A DNA stretch of 64,000 bases from positions 55,343 to 119,342 of the forward strand of contig JAABSA010000009.1 in NCBI GenBank assembly GCA_011390635.1, given 5' to 3'. The position numbers and the translations under genes are program-made. The DNA comes from Desulfotignum sp. (lineage in GTDB: Bacteria > Desulfobacterota > Desulfobacteria > Desulfobacterales > Desulfobacteraceae). Each line of letters begins with the position of its first letter. Positions within the stretch are counted from its first letter, which is position 1. Positions 10,201 through 18,181 of the stretch are shown here, piece after piece. The notes beneath the pieces are model-generated. The model saw only the letters and a program-made list of their open reading frames with translations. It was not told where the DNA came from and made no database searches.

Positions 10201-13200
10201 AGGGGGAAACCGTTGCCTTTGAAACCGCCCGCCAGTACCTGATATCCTGTAACAGCCTGTTTGCACAGCAAAGCATGGCAGTGGCGGCGCCGCCTGCTGC
10301 TGCACTATCTGAACCGCAAAAACAAGAACCTGTTGTGGAGGTTTTACCCAGGATACATATGACCAGAGATTTTGAAGCATTTAAAGAAGAAAACAAGGAA
10401 CTGTTGGACCGGATACTCTATGAGGAATTTGAGCGCAGAAAACGCGAAGCTGCTGTTGATGCCATTGACCGGTTTGATTTCAACACCGGCCGCATTCTGA
10501 TTTCAGGTGTGTCCGTGGGGCTGCCCGGTAAAGGCCGCCGGGTGTTTGCCAAAGATAATTTCGATGCCATCCTCAACGGGGAAAATTTCATTGAACCCCT
10601 GACCCGGGAGGACCAGGAACTGATCACCGACAAGAACATCACCAAACTGTACAAGGCGCCCGACGGCAATGCCCGGTTTGTCCAGATCACCCGCACCGAA
10701 GATGTGATCCATCTGGCCGGCCAGCTGGGGTATTTTGATCTTACTGATGAATACGGGATCAAAGAAGAGTATGACGTGGCCATGTCCCTGGGGATCGCCG
10801 CAGGCATCGAGGCCCTCAAGGATGCCAGTATTCCGCTGGTCATGCAGTATAAAAAAATGAAAGGGGGCAGAAGCATGGTGCCGGATGGATTTGCTTTGCC
10901 CGCGGAAATGCAGGATGACACCGGCGTCATCATCACCTCGTTGTGGCCCAACGGTGAAACCCTGATGGCGGAGCTGGAAAAATACTATTATGAAAAATTC
11001 TTTTTACGGCCCCATGAGGAATTTGAAAAAATCTATTATTATCTCATGGAACGTGTCAAGGACATGGAAGTCAAAGAAGAACTCACGGACTGGTTTTTCA
11101 AGTCCAAATCCAGAAAAAGAAAGGATTTTTCCACCTATACCTTTGACAGAAATTTTCTGGCCAATGCCTGCCCTCTGGGATCGGCCCATCTGGCCATGAT
11201 CATCAAGGCCAAGGGTCCCAATACTTTGGTGTCTTCAGCCTGTGCCTCCACCACCCTGGCCATCGGCATTGCCGAGGACTGGATCCGTACCGGCAGGTGC
11301 AAACGGGTCCTGGTGGTGGGCGGGGAAAACGCCACATCCACCCAGCAGAACCAGTGGGTGGGTTCCGGATTCCTGGCCCTGGGGGCCGCCACCATTAAAA
11401 AACGGGTATCAGAAGCGGCCAAGCCCTTTGATGAAGACCGTAACGGCACCATCCTGGGGTCCGGGGCAGTGGGCCTGGTGATCGAGGCGGAATCAGAGGT
11501 GCACCGGCGGGGTATGAACGGCCAGTGCGAGATCCTGGGTACCCACATTGCCAATTCAGCTTATCACACCTATAATATTGATGTGCCCCACATGGCAAAG
11601 GAGATGACCAAATTCATCAACAAGGTGGAAAAGCGTACCGGTATCAGAAAAGACGTGTATGCCCAAAAACTGTTGTTCATGTCCCATGAAACCTATACCC
11701 CGGCCAGGGGGGGCAGTGCCGATGCCGAGGTGACCGCCCTGGAAACCACATTTGCCGACCATTTGAACAGCATCTGCATCTCCAACACCAAGGGATTCAC
11801 AGGTCACACCCTGGGAGCGGCCATTGAAGATGTGGTTCTGGTCAAGGCCCTTCAGAACCGCAAGGCACCGCCCATAGCCAATCTGACCAAAATTCCCGAC
11901 CATTTTAAAAAGCTGAATTTTTCCGGCCAGGAAAATATCGACAGTGAATTCGGCCTGCATCTGTCTGCAGGATTCGGGTCCCATTTTGCCTTCCTGTTTG
12001 TGAAACGGATTCAGGAAAATGCGGTCCATGGCAACCTGGCCTATCACAAATGGCTGCGCCATATCACGGGTGCACAGAAGCCGGAGTTGAAAGTCATAGA
12101 CAACACCCTTTGCGTGGTGGAAGGAGATGCCTCCGCCCCGGCCATTGTACCGGAGGCCATCCCCGGGGCCCCGGGAATTGCTGTACCTCCAATGCCGGCA
12201 CCTGCGGCCCCGGCCCAAAGAAAACCTGCCATAACCGCATCTTCACCCGCATTGGCCCCGGCTGTGGTGTCTGCCGGACCGGAACCGGGTGTTTCTTCAG
12301 GCGCGGCGCCTGGAGCCCCGGGAGACAGCGCCGGTGCTGCCGCAAAGATCAAAGAGATTATTGCGGCCCAGACCGGATATACCCCGGATATGCTGGAAAA
12401 CGACCTGGACCTGGAAGCGGATCTGGGCATTGACACCGTAAAACAGGTGGAGATCTTCGGCAAAATCGCCACAAAGTTCGGATTTCCCGTGCCCGATGAC
12501 CTCAAGCTGCGGGATCTGAACACCATCGCCAAACTGGCCCAATACGTGGCAGTCCGATTCGTTCCGGCATCCGGGGCTGTCATACCGGGCGCCGGGGCTT
12601 CCGCACCCGGAGCCGGCCAGGTATCTGCCGCACCAGACCAGACATTTGTCCGGCCGGGTGCGGCCCACACCATGGATTCCGGTGAGCGGGTGGTGACCGG
12701 AGCAGTGCCGTCTGACCAGGTATCTGTCAAAGTCAAGGAGGTGATTGCGGCCCAGACCGGGTATACCACGGACATGCTGGATGATGACCTGGACCTGGAA
12801 GCGGATCTGGGCATTGACACGGTGAAACAGGTGGAGATTTTCGGCAAGGTGGCCACCCATTTCGGGTTTGCCGTGCCTGATGACCTGCGGCTGCGCGATT
12901 TGAACACCATTGCAAAGCTTTCCGCCTATGTGGGAACCCGCATGGCCGGACCGGCGGGATCTGAAACGGCATCCGCCACAGCCGGACAGGACGTTCCAGT
13001 CCCTGCCGGCAGCGGCAAATCAGTGATGTTATCTGATGACCAGGAATTTTCTGTACCCACGGCAGCCCATACCATGGATTCCGGGGAGCGGGTTGTGACC
13101 CGAACCCGGAGCCAGGAAACTTCCACCGCCACCGTGGTCAAAGAGGTGATCGCCCATCAGACCGGTTATACTCCGGACATGCTGGATGATGACCTGGATC

Positions 13201-16013
13201 TGGAAGCGGACCTTGGCATTGACACGGTGAAACAGGTGGAGATTTTTGGCAAGGTGGCCACCCATTTCGGGTTTGCCGTGCCCGATGACCTGCGGCTGCG
13301 GGACCTGAACACCATTGCAAAGCTTGCCGCCTATGTACAGGCCAGGATGCCGGCAGCCCCTGACCCCGAAGAAGACACGATCCCTGCCACAGGCTCTTCA
13401 GGTGCAGTACGGGATGATCTGGTTCCGGATGCATCAGACACTGCCGTGGTATCCGGTGTCGGACCGACGTCTTCCAAACCGGCCGCTTTAACGGATTCAG
13501 ATGACCTGTTTCCGGACCCCTCATCCCCCATCAAGCGCCTGGTGGTGCGGGTGGATGAGGCGGACATGCCGGCCCATCGCAGGCCGGATTTTTCCAGTCA
13601 CAGGATACTGATTTCTCTTGACAGCCACGGGTTTGCCCAAGCTGTGACAGAGCGGATACAATCCCTTGGGGGAGAAGTGATCACTCTGGGAACAAAGGAT
13701 GCGGATGTGACAGCCGACCTGTCCGATCTGGACGGGTTCCAGGCTGCTGTTGAAGCCTTTTCCCACACAGATCCGAACATTACCGGGTATATCCACCTGG
13801 CCTCCCTGGACGCTTATTTTGACAGAAAAAACAGAGAGTTTGCCGCGGATGCAGATGTGAACACCACAGTCAAATCCTGCTTTTTGCTGCTCAAAACCCT
13901 GTTTGACAAGCTGGATGCCCCGGACACCCTCCTCGGCACCATTGCATTCGACTCGGTGATCTTTCCCTATATGGAAGACTGCGGTGACATTCACCCGCTG
14001 TTTGCAGCCCTGAGCGGCATGCTCAAAACCGCCAACAAAGAACTGGAAAACACCCGGGTCAAGGTGGTAGATTTTTCTTATAAACAGCCCAAAAAGAGCC
14101 TGGGCCGCATTGCCGACCTGTTCCTTGCGGAATTGCTGTCAGATGATCCCCGGTGTGAGGTGGGGTATAAGAACAAAAAACGCTATGTCCTGTCCATGCA
14201 CCCGGAAACCGCCCGCAACGATGCGCCCATAGTGGCGGACGGTGATACCCTGCTGGTGACCGGCGGTGCCGGCGGCATCACCTATGAGATCGTAAAACAG
14301 GTGGTGGCCGCCTACAGGGTCAACCTGGTGATACTGGATATAAACGATATCTATGCCACAGATCCGGTGCTGCTGAAACCGACTGCCACTGAAGCCGACC
14401 TTATGGCGCTGCTGCGAAACCAGATGCCCGGAGAAAAACCGGTGGCGGTGAAACAGGCCCTGGACCGTTTGATGCGGGTCAGACAATCCATTGCCAACAT
14501 AGAGTACCTTAAATCCCGAGGGGTTTCTGTGACCTATCACTGCACGGATGTGACCGATTATCAGGCCGTGAAAACGGCTGTGGATGCCTGTGAACGCATC
14601 GACGGGATCTTTCATGCCGCCGGCATGGAGATGAGCCAGTTCATCCCCAAAAAAGAGCGTAAAGCGTTCGAGCTGGTGGTGGATGTCAAGGTCAAGGGCA
14701 TGCGCAACCTGCTGGCTGCCGCCAAAGACAGGGAATACCGGTACTTTTTCACCTTTTCCTCGGTCACGGCCCGTTTCGGCAACCAGGGCCAGGTGGATTA
14801 TACTGCTGCCAATGATTTTTTGGGCAAAACCCTGTTCAGGGAAAAACAGATCCATCCGGACAGAACTTACAAGGTCTATGCCTGGACCGCCTGGGGCGGG
14901 GTGGGCATGGCCACCAACCCAACGGTGAAAAAGGTGCTGGAAGACAGGGGCATTCAGTTTCTGCCCATGGACCAGGGGGTGAAATTCTTCATGGCGGACC
15001 TGCTGGACAAAACCGAGTCTGAAATGGTGTTTTCCGGCCTGGATTATGACTTTGACATTGATGGTCTTTTAGGGACTCCGCCGGGCCAGGCGTTTCCCTT
15101 CCTGGGGGAGCCGACCCGCAAGGAAGATGACACCGCAACCTGGACCAGGGTTCTGGATCTGGACCATGATCTGTTTCTTCATGATCATACCATGGGGGAT
15201 GTGCCCCTGTTTTTGGGGTCCACCGGTATCGAGACCATGGCAGAAGCTGCCGCGGCCCTTGCCGGGCAAGGATCGGTGGTCACACGACTGTCTGATTTTT
15301 CCATCCCTTACGGCATCAAACTGCTCAAGGGACGGCCCAAGGAAATTATTATTTCCAGCACCCGGACCGACCAGGATCAGTATGCCTGTGACATCACCTC
15401 GGTGTTCAAAAATCCCAAAGGACAGGTGATGGGGGATCCCAAACCGCATTACCAGGGCAATTTTGTTCTTTCCCTTGACCGGCCTGCCCCGGAAAGAATA
15501 GACCTGCCGGAATTTCATACCGTGTCCTGGGAAGGGGATCTGGCTGATCTGGTGTATCATCCCAAACGGCTGTTCATGTTCGGGTTGTTCGAGACCATCA
15601 CGGATATCAATTCATTTGACGGCAAAACCCTGGTCACCACGGTGGCGGACCGGTCAGGCGCCCCGTTCTTTAAGGGAGTGACGGATCCGCAGTTCCAGGC
15701 CGCACCAGTCCTGGTGGATGCCATGTTCCAGACCGGCGGGCTCCTGGAATTTCTCACCACCTCCCGCACGGTGCTGCCTTACCGCATCGCATCCATGACC
15801 TTTTTTGCGCCGGTAGGCAAAAATGTTGATTATCTCTGCATTACACAAAAAAAAGCATCAGGAAAGGAAACCAACACCTATGACCTTACCCTGACCGATG
15901 ATGCAGGAAATGTGTTCATAAAGGTCACGGGCTTTGAAATGGTGAAACTCACCCGCCTGGCACCCGAAGACCGGATTGCCGGCAGGGTGAGCTTTACGGA
16001 AACCGTGGTATAA
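4293..16013 (+). CDS. Giant PfaA/C/D-like polyketide/fatty acid (secondary lipid) synthase
   Basis: A single 3906-residue polypeptide. The start at 4293 has GGAG seven bases upstream and lies downstream of the sigma-54 promoter. Domain order: two FMN-type TIM barrels like PfaD/nitronate monooxygenase (about 1-310, with 'KGNEAAGQVS' near 133; and 330-625, with 'EGGEAGGHVG' near 461); KS1 (692-1160; Cys903, His1039, His1074); KS2/CLF-like (1176-1625; Cys1380 kept, both His lost); malonyl-type AT (1668-1955; 'GHSVGEY' Ser1760, 'GAFHT' His1866); KS3 (2067-2572; Cys2317, His2465 in 'HETYT', His2505); Pro/Ala linker; three ACPs with Thr2715, Thr2843 and Thr2978 at the Ser position; KR (3103-3620; 'TGGAGGI', Tyr3503); hotdog DH (His3630 region, Asp3809). 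No thioesterase domain is seen, and no phosphopantetheinyl transferase lies in the window. It resembles pfa-type synthases with PfaA, PfaC and PfaD functions fused. The product is unknown. Confidence 0.93.
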   Translation: MITRILQARLPLMIYTPVKVFDIQYCNAIYAAGALPVFDTEFLTRDDILQKTVLLSKENISFGLRFARADHELLAALEKEQISNLDVLVLPVSKTSDVPLKIPMGDTKLLLEIKDIGLTDMIAKADPHALVLKGNEAAGQVSKYSSFILLQWYLKNQDRPVFIHGGVGRYTGAGMLAAGASGFVMDTQVLLANEAPVSPAFKNLLAMVEEGDSTEISIQDKQVFRVFAKLGTKIVKELKQQAVLLGAGDDGEQKLYERISSEIVALDNPDAPFVQSLFYMGQDGLFARNFVQNSHTLSEIIHEFFTTIGKNLDHVDQFDPVTEHSAFARNQNTRLPLIQGPMANISDNPDFAAQVLEAGALPFFAVGSLPASLADDMLSRGHAKVPNCGAGLVGIEAFNPMVHKHLDMVKKYKIPYALFAGGIPSQVRDLEAAGTRTYLHTPSVPMMENAIKSGCVRFIFEGGEAGGHVGFLSSLVLWEAAIERLVAKNQDLSKLSLVFAGGISTCFASFFISGMTSFLAAKGACIGMQVGTAYLFSKEIVDTKSVTKQYQDIIIEKDETVVIGKSLGLASRTAPTEFAKMMKELEDSMIRENVSLDERKRAFEKKNIGSLLIGAKGFLPDFKRPGKEHYIWFKDEEHREKGNFLVGDSLAFFKTNVTIKEIHDTYFTAKSRLFHHLNQLEIFSSSQNKIQDEIAVVGMGCTLPDADTPEAFWENILHKRYSIKQMPDDRFDHALYYSPDRNAEDKTYTTLAGFVDHFAFDFERFGYAPDKAKRLSRSQQMVLTTAYKAVESAALLDENDHLICEDPQKTAVVIATCLSNELGNTLQLKYWFPQLVSMMEKTPAYAALSEEDRQHIRQALQDGLEGENKGYDPVHGMLLNIEASRIARHLGVRGANYVVDAACASSVTAVDAAVGELLSGEHDQVIVGGVNTHLAPESFIGFAKMGTLSAKGSYPFDQRADGFVLGEGSVVFVLKRMKDAIRDKNKIFGVINGIGSSSDGRGKAIAAPNPKGQVLSVQRCFEHARSGIRPEDIGFIEAHGTSTTIGDAAELETLNTWYKNSHAGISSIKSQIGHLLGAAGAAGFLKALLAVNKGIQPPNGQFETLSKNHDMTGSSLFIVKDPVKWERSDNAPRRAAVSSYGFGGINYHMVVQEMTSRYHALPRDIFTDPSYDFNDDRIVVAGLGVFLPGARNTEEFWEKLSSGEKQLSYLGEDHFDNDAYAAFPKNSIYRLPKVKAGIVKDFHFNNLKYRMPPTMVKSIERAQIFGLEAADEALKASGLLSVNGAPPKTGVILGTISGDRQSKNIIRVRKQFIANAITACDTVDKTASRAVADELVNAIRETIPENNEDTTPGLLSNIISGRIANHFGLNGANYVIDASCASATIAIRNAARALQHKDLDFVLAGGVDCNLYPAVLMAFKRLGLLSEGDCHFFDSRADGYVMGEGAAIHVLTTLKKARESGMEILGEINECTVRSSVPDHLLAPSEHTFVSVINEAYKRSGILKSQVQHLDLFAFSNVLGDMIEQQVTQAGFSHEMHCGNVKPQFGYFKAANPAVALAKMMLMNAKGKILPDFNYDPEHSTMKNSKVLRPVKQIIDRKPGLPLRFAANVNGIGGNHAHLIMGTLPRVLARGMQTSEEPVIEARYKQVSGDDLVVTDTAYSADPGGKKLRMVALLSGQGAQRPGMMKALYDADSHIRKVLDKGDEIFFTIRGYSILDLMFGDDDALNSTQNTQPAVFLSSAAICSRLGQEGFSPDYFIGHSVGEYTALFCSGMLGFEDAMRLIIKRSDLMYESTVQQPGKIMVVFQNEKDTELLIRKSFISHIYITNKNSEKQTAVSGKAEDIEKFCTYLSQQEVSHKKLNLTGAFHTPLLQQAADELRTFLDTVSFNTTRFGRIISNTLARPYPENEKEVKDLLARQIVSPVEFIRSVEHVYVSGRTHFIEIGPSRLLVNLLKHINIGEYGTAVTVDVRQGETVAFETARQYLISCNSLFAQQSMAVAAPPAAALSEPQKQEPVVEVLPRIHMTRDFEAFKEENKELLDRILYEEFERRKREAAVDAIDRFDFNTGRILISGVSVGLPGKGRRVFAKDNFDAILNGENFIEPLTREDQELITDKNITKLYKAPDGNARFVQITRTEDVIHLAGQLGYFDLTDEYGIKEEYDVAMSLGIAAGIEALKDASIPLVMQYKKMKGGRSMVPDGFALPAEMQDDTGVIITSLWPNGETLMAELEKYYYEKFFLRPHEEFEKIYYYLMERVKDMEVKEELTDWFFKSKSRKRKDFSTYTFDRNFLANACPLGSAHLAMIIKAKGPNTLVSSACASTTLAIGIAEDWIRTGRCKRVLVVGGENATSTQQNQWVGSGFLALGAATIKKRVSEAAKPFDEDRNGTILGSGAVGLVIEAESEVHRRGMNGQCEILGTHIANSAYHTYNIDVPHMAKEMTKFINKVEKRTGIRKDVYAQKLLFMSHETYTPARGGSADAEVTALETTFADHLNSICISNTKGFTGHTLGAAIEDVVLVKALQNRKAPPIANLTKIPDHFKKLNFSGQENIDSEFGLHLSAGFGSHFAFLFVKRIQENAVHGNLAYHKWLRHITGAQKPELKVIDNTLCVVEGDASAPAIVPEAIPGAPGIAVPPMPAPAAPAQRKPAITASSPALAPAVVSAGPEPGVSSGAAPGAPGDSAGAAAKIKEIIAAQTGYTPDMLENDLDLEADLGIDTVKQVEIFGKIATKFGFPVPDDLKLRDLNTIAKLAQYVAVRFVPASGAVIPGAGASAPGAGQVSAAPDQTFVRPGAAHTMDSGERVVTGAVPSDQVSVKVKEVIAAQTGYTTDMLDDDLDLEADLGIDTVKQVEIFGKVATHFGFAVPDDLRLRDLNTIAKLSAYVGTRMAGPAGSETASATAGQDVPVPAGSGKSVMLSDDQEFSVPTAAHTMDSGERVVTRTRSQETSTATVVKEVIAHQTGYTPDMLDDDLDLEADLGIDTVKQVEIFGKVATHFGFAVPDDLRLRDLNTIAKLAAYVQARMPAAPDPEEDTIPATGSSGAVRDDLVPDASDTAVVSGVGPTSSKPAALTDSDDLFPDPSSPIKRLVVRVDEADMPAHRRPDFSSHRILISLDSHGFAQAVTERIQSLGGEVITLGTKDADVTADLSDLDGFQAAVEAFSHTDPNITGYIHLASLDAYFDRKNREFAADADVNTTVKSCFLLLKTLFDKLDAPDTLLGTIAFDSVIFPYMEDCGDIHPLFAALSGMLKTANKELENTRVKVVDFSYKQPKKSLGRIADLFLAELLSDDPRCEVGYKNKKRYVLSMHPETARNDAPIVADGDTLLVTGGAGGITYEIVKQVVAAYRVNLVILDINDIYATDPVLLKPTATEADLMALLRNQMPGEKPVAVKQALDRLMRVRQSIANIEYLKSRGVSVTYHCTDVTDYQAVKTAVDACERIDGIFHAAGMEMSQFIPKKERKAFELVVDVKVKGMRNLLAAAKDREYRYFFTFSSVTARFGNQGQVDYTAANDFLGKTLFREKQIHPDRTYKVYAWTAWGGVGMATNPTVKKVLEDRGIQFLPMDQGVKFFMADLLDKTESEMVFSGLDYDFDIDGLLGTPPGQAFPFLGEPTRKEDDTATWTRVLDLDHDLFLHDHTMGDVPLFLGSTGIETMAEAAAALAGQGSVVTRLSDFSIPYGIKLLKGRPKEIIISSTRTDQDQYACDITSVFKNPKGQVMGDPKPHYQGNFVLSLDRPAPERIDLPEFHTVSWEGDLADLVYHPKRLFMFGLFETITDINSFDGKTLVTTVADRSGAPFFKGVTDPQFQAAPVLVDAMFQTGGLLEFLTTSRTVLPYRIASMTFFAPVGKNVDYLCITQKKASGKETNTYDLTLTDDAGNVFIKVTGFEMVKLTRLAPEDRIAGRVSFTETVV
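12342..13350 (+). repeat. Three tandem acyl-carrier-protein modules inside the synthase gene
   Basis: Three copies of a roughly 215-base ACP-coding unit start near 12342, 12721 and 13132. Each encodes 'DLDLEADLGIDTVKQ' followed by a conserved helix. Copies 2 and 3 are nearly identical at the DNA level across about 150 bases, and copy 1 is more diverged. The linkers before copies 2 and 3 also share 'AAHTMDSGERVVT', so the duplicated unit includes the linker. Confidence 0.9.
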
Positions 16014-16037
16014 AAATAGAGACGATAATCGGAAAAT

Positions 16038-16074
16038 TACAAAGGCAGCCAGGATAGTCCAGGCTGCCTTTGTA
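16038..16074. terminator. Strong bidirectional terminator hairpin
   Basis: Thirteen-base perfect arms (TACAAAGGCAGCC and its complement at 16062-16074) enclose an 11-base loop. The hairpin sits between the convergent stop codons of the lipid synthase and the amidohydrolase, so it can end transcription from both sides. Confidence 0.75.
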
Positions 16075-16092
16075 TATTCAGGGCCAATACCC

Positions 16093-17301
16093 TCACCGCC
16101 GGTCCCGGATGATATCGCCTTCCGCCATGACCACCAGGGGGCAGGCTCCCAGATGAAAAGGATCTTTGTCCCAGATGATGAGACTGGCCAGTTTTTCTGG
16201 TTCCACACTGCCCACACAGTGGTCGATGTCCAGGATTTGTGCGTTTTTCAGGGTGATAAGGTTGATGGCGGCTTCAGGTGTCATGCCCTGGATCAGAAAA
16301 TATTTCAGGCTGTCCCGCAGATGGTGGGCCATGATGACCGGATGGTCCGTCATCAGGCCGTATCCGGCTCTTGATGACATGAGCAGGGCCGTATGTTTAT
16401 AGGAGGCGTTTTTCAGTTCCACTTTGTTGTCAGAAGCGCCCAATGGTCCGTACACCACCGGGATATCATTGTCCGCCAGGGCATTGAAAATGGATGTATG
16501 ATGAATGTCCAGTGCATGTTCCGCCGTAACCCGGAGATTGTATCTGTTTTTCAGGTCAATGAGAAACAGTGCATCATCTTCCTTGTGCACATGCACCTTC
16601 AACCTCTTTTTGCCGTTGAACAGCGCAAAAATTTCCCATTGTTCTTGTGACAGGGCCAGTTCATATTCCCTCTGGGCCCAGGCGGCACCTTTTTTGGGGC
16701 TATCTGTTTTGGTCAGTTCATACAGGGCTTTTTCCTTTTTTATGCGGGCCTGTTCCTCTTTTCGTAAAATATCGGAAAGATACTTTTCCAGCAGGGCGGC
16801 TGTTCCCATGCGGGTGAAGGGCCGGGGTCCTTTCCAGTCAATTGACGTTCTCGGGTTGTACCCTAAGGCCGCCTTATATCCATAATGGCTGATAACGGCA
16901 TTGGCCCGATTTTGAACAAAGTTTTTTATGACCATTGCCCTGCCGCCGATGATATTGCCGGAACCCGGCACCACACATGAATACAGCACCCCGAAATCAA
17001 CTGCATCGGAAAATCCCCGGTCATCGAAATAGATGCTGTCCAGCGGGTTGTGCAGAGGTGAAAAAGCAGAGAGATGGTCATCGGTTTCGGTTTCTTTTAC
17101 AGGTTCGCCCTGCCGTTCCATGCCCAGGTGTGAATGGGGATCTATGAAAGCCGGGGTGACGATGCCCCTGATATCAGACCGATATTTTTTGTCTGTTACC
17201 GCTGTGATATGGCGGTCCTCCACTACCACGGTCATGTCTGACCGCATGGATCTGCCGTCATACAGTTGGCCTGCCCGGATTGTTGTGGTGTGTTTTCCCA
17301 T
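16093..17301 (-). CDS. Metal-dependent amidohydrolase (imidazolonepropionase-like)
   Basis: This 402-residue protein belongs to the cyclic amidohydrolase superfamily. The visible metal-site motifs are 'DPHSHLG' (HxH, first barrel strand), 'VHVHKED', 'TAEHALDIHH' and 'LMTDHPV' (the late Asp). The N-terminal and C-terminal ends form the usual small beta-sandwich ('IRAGQLYDGR' and 'LASLIIWDKDPF'). The substrate cannot be read from the sequence; the family hydrolyses C-N bonds in cyclic amides or peptides. The ATG at 17301 is preferred because homology begins there, although its ribosome binding site is weak and an upstream in-frame start exists at 17415. It converges on the lipid synthase and diverges from the C39-like gene. 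Confidence 0.8.
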   Translation of the reverse strand: MGKHTTTIRAGQLYDGRSMRSDMTVVVEDRHITAVTDKKYRSDIRGIVTPAFIDPHSHLGMERQGEPVKETETDDHLSAFSPLHNPLDSIYFDDRGFSDAVDFGVLYSCVVPGSGNIIGGRAMVIKNFVQNRANAVISHYGYKAALGYNPRTSIDWKGPRPFTRMGTAALLEKYLSDILRKEEQARIKKEKALYELTKTDSPKKGAAWAQREYELALSQEQWEIFALFNGKKRLKVHVHKEDDALFLIDLKNRYNLRVTAEHALDIHHTSIFNALADNDIPVVYGPLGASDNKVELKNASYKHTALLMSSRAGYGLMTDHPVIMAHHLRDSLKYFLIQGMTPEAAINLITLKNAQILDIDHCVGSVEPEKLASLIIWDKDPFHLGACPLVVMAEGDIIRDRR

Positions 17302-17528
17302 GGTCTGTTCCAGTTTTGTAAGGGTTTTTGTCGAGCGGTTGCATTTTATCAGATACAGGTATTGCATCAGGAATGCAAGACAGTCATTGTGTATACTGCC
17401 GGCAGCATCCATCATCTATCTGCTCAGCACGGTGATTATTCCGCAACCATGATTGGCATTGCTTGCAAAATAAGGAAAAATGGCGTATAGGATCTTGTTC
17501 AGTCAGGATTTTGTGTTTCAGGAGAGTC

Positions 17529-18119
17529 ATGTATACCCCGTTGCATTACCAGGTGTCAGAATATGATTGTGTGCCCACTGCGCTGATCAATGCAGTGAGC
17601 TATCTGTTCACAAGAAAAGAAATTCCGCCCATGGTGATCCGCCATATTTATCTGTACTGTCTGGATACCGTGGGCCGCAATGCCCGGTTCGGCATGGCAG
17701 GAACCAGCAAATACGCGGCCCGTCTGGTGGGAAACTGGCTTGATTCCTATAAGATCAAGGGATTTTCCGTGCGCACAAAATTTCTGGAAAAAGAAGATGT
17801 CCGCCTGGACAAAGAAGGAGAGATTCAGACATGCCTGGAGGAGGGCGGTGTGGTGTTGTGCAATATCCTGCTCACTAAAAAAGAAGAGCATTATATCATG
17901 ATCACCAGCATTGCAGATGAATGGGTATATGTATTCGATTCCTACAAAAGAACCCGTATCAGGGGAATGAAAGACAATGTCAGTATCCTGGAGTCGTCTG
18001 ACGGCCGGTCCCCCAATCTGAAAATACAACAGGCCTGGCTGGATCAGGCCGACTGTAAACGGTTCTGTCTGGGACCTGTTGCTCTCAGGGAAGCCCTGCT
18101 CATAAGACGGCTGTCCTGA
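17529..18119 (+). CDS. C39-like cysteine peptidase-fold protein
   Basis: The start at 17529 follows AGGAG by four bases; the frame opens earlier at 17463 without a better signal. The 196-residue protein has the papain-like C39 layout: 'YQVSEYDCVPTALINA' (catalytic Cys near residue 13), 'EEHYIMITSI' (catalytic His) and 'VYVFDSY' (Asp). No signal peptide, ABC-transporter fusion or bacteriocin precursor is nearby, so it is not an obvious bacteriocin-processing peptidase. Standalone C39-like proteins of this size are common in deltaproteobacteria and mostly uncharacterised. It is flanked by genes on the opposite strand, so it is probably transcribed alone. Confidence 0.7.
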   Translation: MYTPLHYQVSEYDCVPTALINAVSYLFTRKEIPPMVIRHIYLYCLDTVGRNARFGMAGTSKYAARLVGNWLDSYKIKGFSVRTKFLEKEDVRLDKEGEIQTCLEEGGVVLCNILLTKKEEHYIMITSIADEWVYVFDSYKRTRIRGMKDNVSILESSDGRSPNLKIQQAWLDQADCKRFCLGPVALREALLIRRLS

Positions 18120-18181
18120 GAACGCTTTCAAAGGCCGGACCAGGCCATTGTCTGCAAGTCAGGGTGAATAGAGATACAGCC

